Shown: positions 52,020 to 59,885 of the stretch, piece by piece
Layout: each line of letters starts with the position of its first letter
Numbering within the stretch: the first letter of the stretch is position 1
NCBI RefSeq assembly: GCF_001428525.1
Contig: NZ_LMHW01000015.1
Coordinates: 298,554 to 362,553 of the forward strand
Direction of reading: 5' to 3'
DNA: 64,000 nt
Source of the DNA: Flavobacterium sp. Root186
GTDB taxonomy: Bacteria; Bacteroidota; Bacteroidia; Flavobacteriales; Flavobacteriaceae
Program-made: the position numbers and the translations under genes
The notes under the pieces: model-generated
The model's input: only the letters and a program-made list of their open reading frames with translations
Told to the model about the DNA's origin: nothing
Databases searched by the model: none

Positions 52020-53213
52020 ATGACAAGTTTGTTGGTAATTATAGTTTTAGTTTTATTAGCAGTTGCATTATGGCAATTGACCAAGATATTTGATCTTACT
52101 CAGGTAGGATCTTCTTCGGACGATTCTCAAGTTGCATCAGATAATGATAATAATATTCAGGGATATATTATGTTTGGCTTTTTGGCTTTCATCTATATAT
52201 TTACTATTTACGGTTTACTAAAATGGGGTGGTTTAGCACTTCATACTCCTGCTTCAGAGCATGGACTTTTAGTAGATAATTTAATGAATATTACTTGGGT
52301 TTTAATTTTTGTAGTTCAATTTATTACACAAGGTTTATTATACTGGTTTTCTTTTAAAAATAGAGGACATAAAGATAAAAAAGCATTATTCTTTGCTGAT
52401 AGCAATAAATTAGAAGCTATCTGGAGTATTATTCCATCTGTAGTTTTGGCTTGTTTAATTCTTTATGGATTGTATGCTTGGAATAACATTATGTTTGTTG
52501 ACAAAGATGAAGATGTAGTTGAAATTGAACTATATGCGCAGCAATTTAAATGGACAGCTAGATACGCAGGAAATGATAATGTTTTAGGAAAAGCTAACGT
52601 ACGTTTAATTGAAGGCATAAACACATTAGGAGTTGATATGTCGGATCCTAATTCTCAAGATGATATTGTAGTTACTGAATTACATATTCCTAAAGGAAAA
52701 AAAGTACATTTTAAAATGCGTTCTCAAGACGTTTTACACTCAGCTTACATGCCTCACTTTAGAGCGCAAATGAACTGTGTACCTGGAATGGTTACTGAAT
52801 TTGCTTTCATTCCAACTTACACTACTGCAGAGTACAGAGAGTTGCCATTCATGATTGAAAAAGTGGCAAATATCAATAAACTTAGAGCTGAAAAAAGTGT
52901 TGAGTTAGTTGGAAAAGGAGGAACAGCTTTAGATCCTTATACTTTTGATTATTTATTATTATGTAATAAAATCTGTGGAGCTTCACACTATAACATGCAA
53001 ATGAAAGTTGTTGTTGATACTCCGGAAGATTATAAAAAATGGTTAAGTGAAAAAACAACTTTAGCTCAGGATATTAAAGCGGCAGCAGCTGCTGAAAAAC
53101 CAGCTGAAGGAGTTGAAGGAACTGCTGTAGATACTGCTGCTAAAGTAAAAGATACTGTAAAAGCGGTTATAGATACTGTAAAAGCTGCAGTAGCTAAAGT
53201 AGCTATGAAATAA
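52020..53213 (+). CDS. coxB: Cytochrome c oxidase subunit II
   Basis: A 397-residue membrane-anchored subunit with an N-terminal helix, a longer-than-usual loop, a second pair of helices and a periplasmic CuA domain. The CuA ligands are the His in VLHSAYMPHF and CNKICGASHYNM near residue 320 (two Cys, His and Met). WSIIPSVVLA precedes the domain. The C-terminal ~45 residues (AAAAEKPAEG, then VKDTVKAVIDTVKAAV) form an Ala/Lys/Val-rich amphipathic tail not found in most CoxB. It receives electrons for the oxidase. Confidence 0.95.
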   Translation: MTSLLVIIVLVLLAVALWQLTKIFDLTQVGSSSDDSQVASDNDNNIQGYIMFGFLAFIYIFTIYGLLKWGGLALHTPASEHGLLVDNLMNITWVLIFVVQFITQGLLYWFSFKNRGHKDKKALFFADSNKLEAIWSIIPSVVLACLILYGLYAWNNIMFVDKDEDVVEIELYAQQFKWTARYAGNDNVLGKANVRLIEGINTLGVDMSDPNSQDDIVVTELHIPKGKKVHFKMRSQDVLHSAYMPHFRAQMNCVPGMVTEFAFIPTYTTAEYRELPFMIEKVANINKLRAEKSVELVGKGGTALDPYTFDYLLLCNKICGASHYNMQMKVVVDTPEDYKKWLSEKTTLAQDIKAAAAAEKPAEGVEGTAVDTAAKVKDTVKAVIDTVKAAVAKVAMK

Positions 53214-53243
53214 TATTATTAAGAAAATTTAAAGTACACATAT

Positions 53244-55046
53244 ATGTCAGCAGAAGCGCACGGTCACGATCACGGACACGATCACGAGCACGAACATCAT
53301 CATAAAGACACGTTCATTACTAAATATATTTTTAGTATTGATCACAAAATGATTGCTAAGCAATACTTGATTACAGGTATTGTTATGGGAGTAATTGGTA
53401 TTGCAATGTCCTTGCTTTTCAGAATGCAATTAGCGTGGCCAGAAGAGTCTTTTAAAATATTCAATGTTTTATTAGGAGATAAATTTGCACCAGATGGTGT
53501 AATGGCAAATGATATTTATTTAGCTTTAGTTACAATTCACGGTACCATCATGGTATTCTTTGTACTGACAGCTGGTTTGAGTGGAACTTTTAGTAATTTA
53601 CTTATTCCACTTCAAATTGGAGCGCGAGATATGGCTTCTGGATTTATGAATATGATTTCATACTGGTTGTTTTTTATATCTGCTGTAGTAATGTTATGTT
53701 CTTTATTTGTTGAAGCTGGACCAGCTTCTGCAGGTTGGACAATTTATCCTCCATTAAGTGCTTTACCACAAGCGATCCCAGGATCAGGAGCAGGTATGAC
53801 TTTATGGTTAGTTTCAATGGCTATCTTTATTGCATCTTCATTAATGGGATCATTAAATTACATTGTAACTGTTATTAACTTGAGAACTAAAGGAATGTCT
53901 ATGACTAGACTTCCACTTACAATCTGGACATTTTTTGTAACAGCTATTATTGGTGTTATTTCATTCCCCGTATTGTTATCAGCTGCTTTATTATTAATTT
54001 TTGATAGAAGTTTTGGTACTTCATTCTTCTTATCTGATATCTATATTGCAGGAGAGGTTTTACACTACCAAGGAGGTTCTCCAGTATTGTTTGAGCACTT
54101 ATTTTGGTTCTTAGGTCACCCTGAGGTTTATATTGTAATCTTACCAGCAATGGGTCTTGTTTCTGAAATTATGGCTACGAATTCTCGTAAACCAATCTTC
54201 GGATATAGAGCGATGATTATGTCAGTTCTTGCAATTGCATTCTTATCAACTATTGTATGGGGTCACCATATGTTTATCTCTGGTATGAATCCTTTCTTAG
54301 GATCTGTATTTACTTTTACAACTTTATTGATTGCAATCCCATCTGCTGTAAAAGCTTTTAACTGGATAACAACTTTATGGAAAGGTAATTTACAGTTTAA
54401 CCCTGCAATGTTATTCTCTATTGGAATGGTTTCTACTTTTATCACTGGAGGTTTAACTGGAATCATTTTAGGAGATAGTACTTTAGATATTAACGTTCAC
54501 GATACGTACTTTGTAATTGCTCACTTTCACTTAGTAATGGGTATCTCTGCACTTTACGGAATGTTTGCTGGTATTTACCACTGGTTCCCTAAAATGTACG
54601 GAAGAATGCTAAACAAAAACTTAGGTTATATCCACTTTTGGGTTACAGCAGTTTGTGCTTATGGAGTTTTCTTCCCAATGCACTTTATCGGATTAGCTGG
54701 TTTACCTAGACGTTATTATACAAATACAAACTTCCCATTATTTGACGATTTGCAAAATGTGAATGTTTTAATTACAACATTTGCTCTTGTTGGAGGTGCA
54801 TTCCAATTGGTATTTTTATACAACTTCTTTAGCAGTATTTTCTACGGTAAAAAAGCGGTTCAGAATCCATGGAAATCTACAACTTTAGAGTGGACAACTC
54901 CGGTTGAACATATTCACGGAAACTGGCCAGGAGAAATTCCTCATGTATACCGTTGGCCGTATGACTATAGTAACCCAAATCACGATGTAGATTTTGTTCC
55001 TCAAAATGTACCAATGAAAGAAGGTGAAGAAGTTTTACACCACTAA
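53244..55046 (+). CDS. coxA: Cytochrome c oxidase subunit I
   Basis: A 600-residue heme-copper oxidase core subunit with 12 helices. It has the heme a His (ALVTIHGTIMVFF), the CuB-binding HPEVYIVILPAMG and WGHHMFISGM, and the VHDTYFVIAHFHLVMG site with heme a and a3 ligands. The first 20 residues are extraordinarily His-rich (HGHDHGHDHEHEHHH). It is the terminal O2-reducing enzyme; no coxC follows in the operon here, so subunit III is elsewhere or absent. Followed by a strong terminator. Confidence 0.97.
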   Translation: MSAEAHGHDHGHDHEHEHHHKDTFITKYIFSIDHKMIAKQYLITGIVMGVIGIAMSLLFRMQLAWPEESFKIFNVLLGDKFAPDGVMANDIYLALVTIHGTIMVFFVLTAGLSGTFSNLLIPLQIGARDMASGFMNMISYWLFFISAVVMLCSLFVEAGPASAGWTIYPPLSALPQAIPGSGAGMTLWLVSMAIFIASSLMGSLNYIVTVINLRTKGMSMTRLPLTIWTFFVTAIIGVISFPVLLSAALLLIFDRSFGTSFFLSDIYIAGEVLHYQGGSPVLFEHLFWFLGHPEVYIVILPAMGLVSEIMATNSRKPIFGYRAMIMSVLAIAFLSTIVWGHHMFISGMNPFLGSVFTFTTLLIAIPSAVKAFNWITTLWKGNLQFNPAMLFSIGMVSTFITGGLTGIILGDSTLDINVHDTYFVIAHFHLVMGISALYGMFAGIYHWFPKMYGRMLNKNLGYIHFWVTAVCAYGVFFPMHFIGLAGLPRRYYTNTNFPLFDDLQNVNVLITTFALVGGAFQLVFLYNFFSSIFYGKKAVQNPWKSTTLEWTTPVEHIHGNWPGEIPHVYRWPYDYSNPNHDVDFVPQNVPMKEGEEVLHH

Positions 55047-55054
55047 AAATTTCA

Positions 55055-55083
55055 AAAGACCGTCAGAAATGACGGTCTTTTTT
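55055..55083 (+). terminator. Terminator of the act-cox operon
   Basis: AAAGACCGTCA pairs with TGACGGTCTTT around GAAA, then a T-run. Confidence 0.92.
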
Positions 55084-55140
55084 GTTTAGTTAAAGTTTTA
55101 ATCGTTCATGTTTACTGTTTTACAAACTGATTAGTTTCTA

Positions 55141-55148
55141 TATCTTTG
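55141..55148 (+). promoter_or_regulatory. -7 box immediately before ruvB
   Basis: TATCTTTG ends only 4 nt before the ruvB ATG at 55153. With the usual distance to the start of transcription the mRNA would start at or beside the ATG, so ruvB may be leaderless. The -33 TTG is not clear. Confidence 0.45.
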
Positions 55149-55152
55149 TAGA

Positions 55153-56175
55153 ATGAATGAAAACCTAGATCCTACTGCAAAAGGATATAACCCAGAAGAA
55201 TTAGATCTTGAAAAAAGATTGCGTCCACTGTCATTTGATGATTTTGCCGGTCAGGACCAAGTTTTAGAGAACTTAAAAGTTTTTGTCGCAGCTGCAAACC
55301 AGCGTGGTGAGGCGCTTGATCATGCTTTGTTTCATGGACCTCCTGGGCTTGGTAAAACAACTTTGGCTAATATTCTGGCCAATGAGCTGGAAGTTGGAAT
55401 CAAAATTACTTCGGGGCCTGTTCTGGATAAACCAGGAGATTTAGCCGGTTTATTGACTAATCTTGATGAGAGAGATGTTTTGTTTATAGATGAAATTCAT
55501 CGTTTGAGTCCTATTGTGGAAGAATATTTATATTCTGCAATGGAAGATTTCAAAATTGATATCATGATTGAATCTGGTCCAAATGCAAGAACAGTCCAAA
55601 TCAATTTAAATCCCTTCACTTTAATTGGGGCGACTACCCGTTCCGGATTATTAACAGCTCCAATGAGAGCTCGTTTTGGAATTTCATCTCGTTTACAATA
55701 TTATTCTACAGAACTTTTAACCACTATTGTGGAGAGAAGTGCCGGTATATTAAAAATGCCAATTGATCTCGAAGCTGCTATTGAAATAGCTGGACGCAGC
55801 CGCGGTACACCTCGTATTGCAAATGCATTATTACGAAGAGTTCGTGATTTCGCACAGATAAAAGGTAATGGAACTATTGATATTGAAATTGCCAGATATG
55901 CACTAAAGGCATTGAATGTAGATGCTCATGGACTTGACGAAATGGATAATAAGATATTATTAACCATTATCAATAAATTCAAGGGAGGCCCTGTTGGACT
56001 TTCTACTTTGGCTACAGCCGTATCTGAAAGCAGTGAAACTATTGAAGAAGTTTATGAACCTTTTTTAATTCAGGAAGGATTTATTATGAGAACTCCGAGA
56101 GGTAGAGAAGTTACCGATAAAGCTTATAAGCATTTGGGAAAAATAAATATAAATATCCAAGGCGGATTATTTTAA
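55153..56175 (+). CDS. ruvB: Holliday junction branch migration helicase RuvB
   Basis: A 340-residue AAA+ motor that drives branch migration with RuvA. Walker A GPPGLGKTT, Walker B FIDEIHRL, sensor 1 GATTRSG and the ARFGISSRL arginine region are present, as are the GRSRGTPRIANALLRRVRDFAQ sensor 2 and the C-terminal winged helix (PRGREVTDKAYKHLG). Full length; the N-terminal LRPLSFDDFAGQ agrees with this start. Confidence 0.98.
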   Translation: MNENLDPTAKGYNPEELDLEKRLRPLSFDDFAGQDQVLENLKVFVAAANQRGEALDHALFHGPPGLGKTTLANILANELEVGIKITSGPVLDKPGDLAGLLTNLDERDVLFIDEIHRLSPIVEEYLYSAMEDFKIDIMIESGPNARTVQINLNPFTLIGATTRSGLLTAPMRARFGISSRLQYYSTELLTTIVERSAGILKMPIDLEAAIEIAGRSRGTPRIANALLRRVRDFAQIKGNGTIDIEIARYALKALNVDAHGLDEMDNKILLTIINKFKGGPVGLSTLATAVSESSETIEEVYEPFLIQEGFIMRTPRGREVTDKAYKHLGKININIQGGLF

Positions 56176-56184
56176 ATATATACT

Positions 56185-57000
56185 ATGAAACATTTCGTTT
56201 TATTTTTACTATTTGCATATTCTATTTCTTTTGGACAAAGTAAGCATATTACCAATCTTGCTTATGGAAAATCTCCCCAACAGATTTTAGATCTTTATAT
56301 TCCTAATGAAAATTTAAAAGATTTGCCTGTTGTTATACTTCTTCATGGAGGAGCCTGGTCAATGGGAGGACTTGAATATACAAGTAAGCATGCTCAAGAT
56401 ATTGCTGATAAAGGATTTGTTGTTGCCAATGTCGATTATCGTTATGTAAGTGACAATATTTCTGCTAAAGATTTATTAGCAGATATCGATGCAGCTGTTG
56501 GTTACGTTTCAGAAGCTTCTAATAAATATGGCTATGCAAAAGAAAAGTATCATATTGTTGGAATTAGTGCAGGCGCGCATTTGGCATTATTATATGGTTA
56601 CACCAAAAAAAATATGATATCTATAACAGCACTTTGTGCACCTTCAAGATTAGATTCTTCTGAAGCGGTAGAATTTATGAGAAAAAATGGACATCTGGAT
56701 ATCATCGAAAAATTGGCTGGAGCCAAAATAGATGTAAATGGAACCAATGATGCATTAATTAAAATAAGTCCGTTTAATAATATTTCGAATATTCCAACAT
56801 TACTGATTCATGGTGATGCAGATAATTTGGTTAATGTCAGTCAATCGCAAAACCTCTATAATGAATTAAAAAGAAAAGATGTAGAGACAAAATTGATAAT
56901 AAGGAAAGGCAAAGGACATGATGTGGGGATGAATACACTTGAAACTGAGATTCAGAATATAGATGATATTACTGCATGGATTATGCTGCACAATAAGTAA
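56185..57000 (+). CDS. Secreted alpha/beta hydrolase (esterase)
   Basis: A 271-residue hydrolase with a signal peptide (MKHFVLFLLFAYSISFG, cleaved before QSK). It has the oxyanion motif HGGAWSMGG, the nucleophile elbow GISAGAHL (Ser in the G-x-S-x-G), Asp in LIHGDADNLVN and His in GKGHDVGMNT, so the catalytic triad is complete. It resembles the BD-FAE/carboxylesterase group. Substrate unknown. It starts 9 bp after ruvB and may be read through from it. Confidence 0.9.
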   Translation: MKHFVLFLLFAYSISFGQSKHITNLAYGKSPQQILDLYIPNENLKDLPVVILLHGGAWSMGGLEYTSKHAQDIADKGFVVANVDYRYVSDNISAKDLLADIDAAVGYVSEASNKYGYAKEKYHIVGISAGAHLALLYGYTKKNMISITALCAPSRLDSSEAVEFMRKNGHLDIIEKLAGAKIDVNGTNDALIKISPFNNISNIPTLLIHGDADNLVNVSQSQNLYNELKRKDVETKLIIRKGKGHDVGMNTLETEIQNIDDITAWIMLHNK

Positions 57001-57062
57001 TTTAATTATCAAGAAAGAATAAACATAAATATTCAAGATGAACTGTTTTAATTCTATTCAAA

Positions 57063-58409
57063 ATGTCCGAAAATATAAAATATACTTACCCTAATAAATT
57101 ATCGATAATCAGATTTTTTAAAGATGCCGAAGGTGTTCGTAGAAATCCGATTCCTTTTCATAAAAGATATTTTGAGAGATTCGGTGATTCTTTTTCTATT
57201 AGAATTGGTTTTTCAAAGTATATAATCTTGTCCAGAGATAATGAAATTGCTCAGTATATTTTAGTTAAAAACCAGAAGAATTATCATAAGTCTAAATTTC
57301 AATCCGTATACCTTTCTAAATATTTAGGAAAAGGACTTTTAACCAGTGACGGTGATTTTTGGCTGAAACAAAGACGCCTTATTCAACCGGCTTTTCATAA
57401 GCAAAAGATGAATCAGCTGGTAGATAATATGAACAAAACCATTAGTGCAGAATTACATAATTTAATTGAAGATAAAGCTATTGATCTTTTTCCTGTAATG
57501 AGTAATCTGGCATTTAATGTCGTAGCCAAATCCTTATTTCAGCTTTCAACCGCCGAAAATAAATTTCATCGAATCAAATTTATCATTGAAGAGGTTCAGA
57601 ATTTTTTAATTAAAGAAATTAGACTTCCGCATAAAGCATGGTGGTTTTCATTAAGTGGTCAGGTAAAGAAACATCTTAGTCTGGCTGAAGAAAATAATAG
57701 AATTATTCAGGAAATCATTGAGGAAAGAAAAGCTTCAAAAGAAGAAATAAATGATTTATTGAACATGCTTTTGGAAACCAGATATGAAGATACTGGTGAA
57801 AGTATGTCTGTTGAACAATTGATTGATGAAATTAAAGTTCTGTTTATTGCAGGACATGAAACAACTGCAAATGCTTTAACTTTTACACTTCATCTTTTAG
57901 GCAGAAACCCAGATGTACAGCAAAAAGTATTTGATGAAATCACCGAGATTGAGTCGCAAACAGAGAACATTATTGAACAGCTTCAAAAAATGACATATAC
58001 TAATGCCGTTTTGAATGAATCTATGCGATTATACCCGCCAGCCTGGATTACTGACAGGCAGAATATAGAGGATGATTCCCTGGCTCAATTCAAAATTAAA
58101 AAGGGTACATTAATTGGAATTTCTTTTTATGAATTGCATCGAAATCCTAAATATTGGAATAATCCGGATGAATTTATTCCGGAAAGATTTCTTGGTGAGC
58201 AAAAAAAGGAATCAATGCAATATTTTTATCCCTTTGGTGCTGGGCCAAGAATGTGTATTGGAACCGGCTTTGCTATTTACGAAATGTGTTTAACGATATC
58301 TCAAATTGTAAAAAAATATGTCATTCAATCAAATAATGATGTCATTCAATTTAATCCGCTAATTACTTTAAAACCTGTTAATGTTCAAGTTTCATTTTTT
58401 AAACGATGA
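57063..58409 (+). CDS. Cytochrome P450
   Basis: A 448-residue soluble P450 without a membrane anchor. The I-helix is LFIAGHETTANAL, the ExxR motif ESMRLYPPAW, PERF is present and the heme-binding loop is FGAGPRMCIG with Cys 398. It hydroxylates a small organic molecule using electrons from a separate ferredoxin and reductase, neither of which is adjacent. Similar Bacteroidetes P450s resemble CYP102-type fatty-acid hydroxylase heme domains; the substrate is unknown. The stop overlaps the queG ATG in ATGA. Confidence 0.95.
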   Translation: MSENIKYTYPNKLSIIRFFKDAEGVRRNPIPFHKRYFERFGDSFSIRIGFSKYIILSRDNEIAQYILVKNQKNYHKSKFQSVYLSKYLGKGLLTSDGDFWLKQRRLIQPAFHKQKMNQLVDNMNKTISAELHNLIEDKAIDLFPVMSNLAFNVVAKSLFQLSTAENKFHRIKFIIEEVQNFLIKEIRLPHKAWWFSLSGQVKKHLSLAEENNRIIQEIIEERKASKEEINDLLNMLLETRYEDTGESMSVEQLIDEIKVLFIAGHETTANALTFTLHLLGRNPDVQQKVFDEITEIESQTENIIEQLQKMTYTNAVLNESMRLYPPAWITDRQNIEDDSLAQFKIKKGTLIGISFYELHRNPKYWNNPDEFIPERFLGEQKKESMQYFYPFGAGPRMCIGTGFAIYEMCLTISQIVKKYVIQSNNDVIQFNPLITLKPVNVQVSFFKR

Positions 58410-59332
58410 GTATCAATTCAAAAGAAACATATTCAAAATTTATAAAAGAGGAGGCCAAAAGGTTAGGGTTTATTTCTTGTGGTATATCTAAAGCTGGTTT
58501 TCTGGAACAAGAAGCCCCCCGACTTGAGAAATGGCTGAATAACAATCATAATGGGCAAATGGCTTACATGGAGAACCATTTTGATAAGCGTTTAAATCCA
58601 ACTTTATTGGTTGAAGATGGCAAAAGTGTGGTTTCTCTTTTGCTGAATTATTTTCCATCAGAATCTCAAAATGATCAAAGTTTTAAGATTTCTAAATATG
58701 CCTATGGTCAGGATTATCACTTCGTTATAAAAGAAAAATTAAAAGAACTTCTTCATTCAATTCAAGAAAATATAGGTGAGGTTTCCGGTCGTGCGTTTGT
58801 TGATTCTGCTCCGGTTTTAGATAAAGCCTGGGCCGCAAAAAGCGGTTTAGGATGGATTGGAAAAAACAGCAACTTAATAACTCAAAAAGTAGGTTCTTTT
58901 TACTTCATAGCAGAACTAATTCTTGATCTTGATTTAGAATATGACCATGCAGTTACAGATCATTGTGGTTCTTGTACTGCGTGTATAGATGCTTGTCCAA
59001 CACAGGCGATTCTTGCACCATATATTGTAGATGGAAGTAAGTGCATTTCTTATTACACCATAGAACTAAAAGAAAATATACCAAATGAAATGCAGGGCAA
59101 ATTTGATGATTGGATGTTTGGCTGTGATACCTGTCAGGATGTTTGTCCATGGAATCGATTTTCAAAGCCGCATTCTGAACCTCTTTTTAATCCAAATCCG
59201 GATTTAATTTCCTTCTCAAAAAAAGATTGGACAGAAATTACGGAAGAAACTTTCCAAAAAGTTTTTAAAAATTCACCTATTAAAAGAACAAAATTTGATG
59301 GACTTAAACGAAATATTAAATTTCTTGAGTAA
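58406..59332 (+). CDS. queG: Epoxyqueuosine reductase QueG
   Basis: A 308-residue cobalamin-dependent enzyme that makes the last step of tRNA queuosine synthesis. The FeS ligands are CGSCTACIDACPT and CDTCQDVCPWN (two 4Fe-4S clusters). The B12-binding N-terminal part includes SCGISKAGF, MAYMENHFDKR and GRAFVDSAPVLDKAWAAKSGLGWIGKNSNLI. Start at ATG 58406 overlaps the P450 stop by 4 bp, so the two are translationally coupled. The end, about 20 residues shorter than many QueG, lacks the HEAT-repeat part. Confidence 0.95.
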   Translation: MSINSKETYSKFIKEEAKRLGFISCGISKAGFLEQEAPRLEKWLNNNHNGQMAYMENHFDKRLNPTLLVEDGKSVVSLLLNYFPSESQNDQSFKISKYAYGQDYHFVIKEKLKELLHSIQENIGEVSGRAFVDSAPVLDKAWAAKSGLGWIGKNSNLITQKVGSFYFIAELILDLDLEYDHAVTDHCGSCTACIDACPTQAILAPYIVDGSKCISYYTIELKENIPNEMQGKFDDWMFGCDTCQDVCPWNRFSKPHSEPLFNPNPDLISFSKKDWTEITEETFQKVFKNSPIKRTKFDGLKRNIKFLE

Positions 59333-59420
59333 AGTCTAAATGGGAATATTTTAATACATTTTTTCAATTTTCAATTTTTTTTATATAAATAATTAACTAA
59401 TTGTTAATGAGTTGTTTATG

Positions 59421-59453
59421 TTGTTTATAGTCGATTTAATTTTTTTATATTTG
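59421..59453 (+). promoter_or_regulatory. Distal promoter of the adhesin gene
   Basis: TTG at 59421-59423, 22 nt, then TATATTTG at 59446-59453. If used, it would give a leader of about 430 nt before the ATG at 59886. Confidence 0.6.
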
Positions 59454-59742
59454 TAGGATAATGTTGCGTATTTTTCGATTAAATTATAAAATATTGATTT
59501 TTCATTAAAAAATTAAGAAATTTCTGTTGTTTAATTGTTAAATTACCATGTTTATTGACTTGTTAAAGTTAATCTATCACGACGAAATGTGTATTTCAAC
59601 GTTTTTCTAGGTAGTTTGTCGAGTAATGTAGCTAGTATTGAGGTGTTTATATACTTTCGCAGCACCAAATCTACTAATTTAATCCAAAGACGACTATGTG
59701 TCTTGAACCTAAAATAATTATGGTCCAAACGCTTTCCAATTA

Positions 59743-59783
59743 TTTTTTTGATTTTGAAAAAACTTTTTTCAAAAATCAAAAAA
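59743..59783. repeat. Near-perfect AT-rich hairpin in the adhesin leader
   Basis: TTTTTTTGATTTTGAAAAAA (59743-59762) is matched by its reverse complement starting two bases later, with one bulged base. The stem is about 20 bp with only two G-C positions. It lies about 100 nt before the adhesin ATG and is read in the leader transcript. Confidence 0.65.
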
Positions 59784-59885
59784 CCAACCCTTTCAATTTT
59801 TCGTATCTGCTAAATAATCTGAAAATCAATTTTTGGTATTCAGGTTCTATACTATCTATTACTCAAATTAATACCGAGTTTGTCT

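Larger units (their letters stand above)
59333..59885. other. AT-rich intergenic region before the adhesin gene
   Basis: A 553-bp gap of very AT-rich DNA. It holds the promoter at 59421-59453, no convincing gene, and a near-perfect 20-bp AT hairpin at 59743-59783. A 65-codon open frame at 59696-59893 overlaps the adhesin start by 8 bp; it has no recognisable features and I do not treat it as a gene. The rest of the leader shows no clear structure that I can recognise by eye. Confidence 0.6.
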
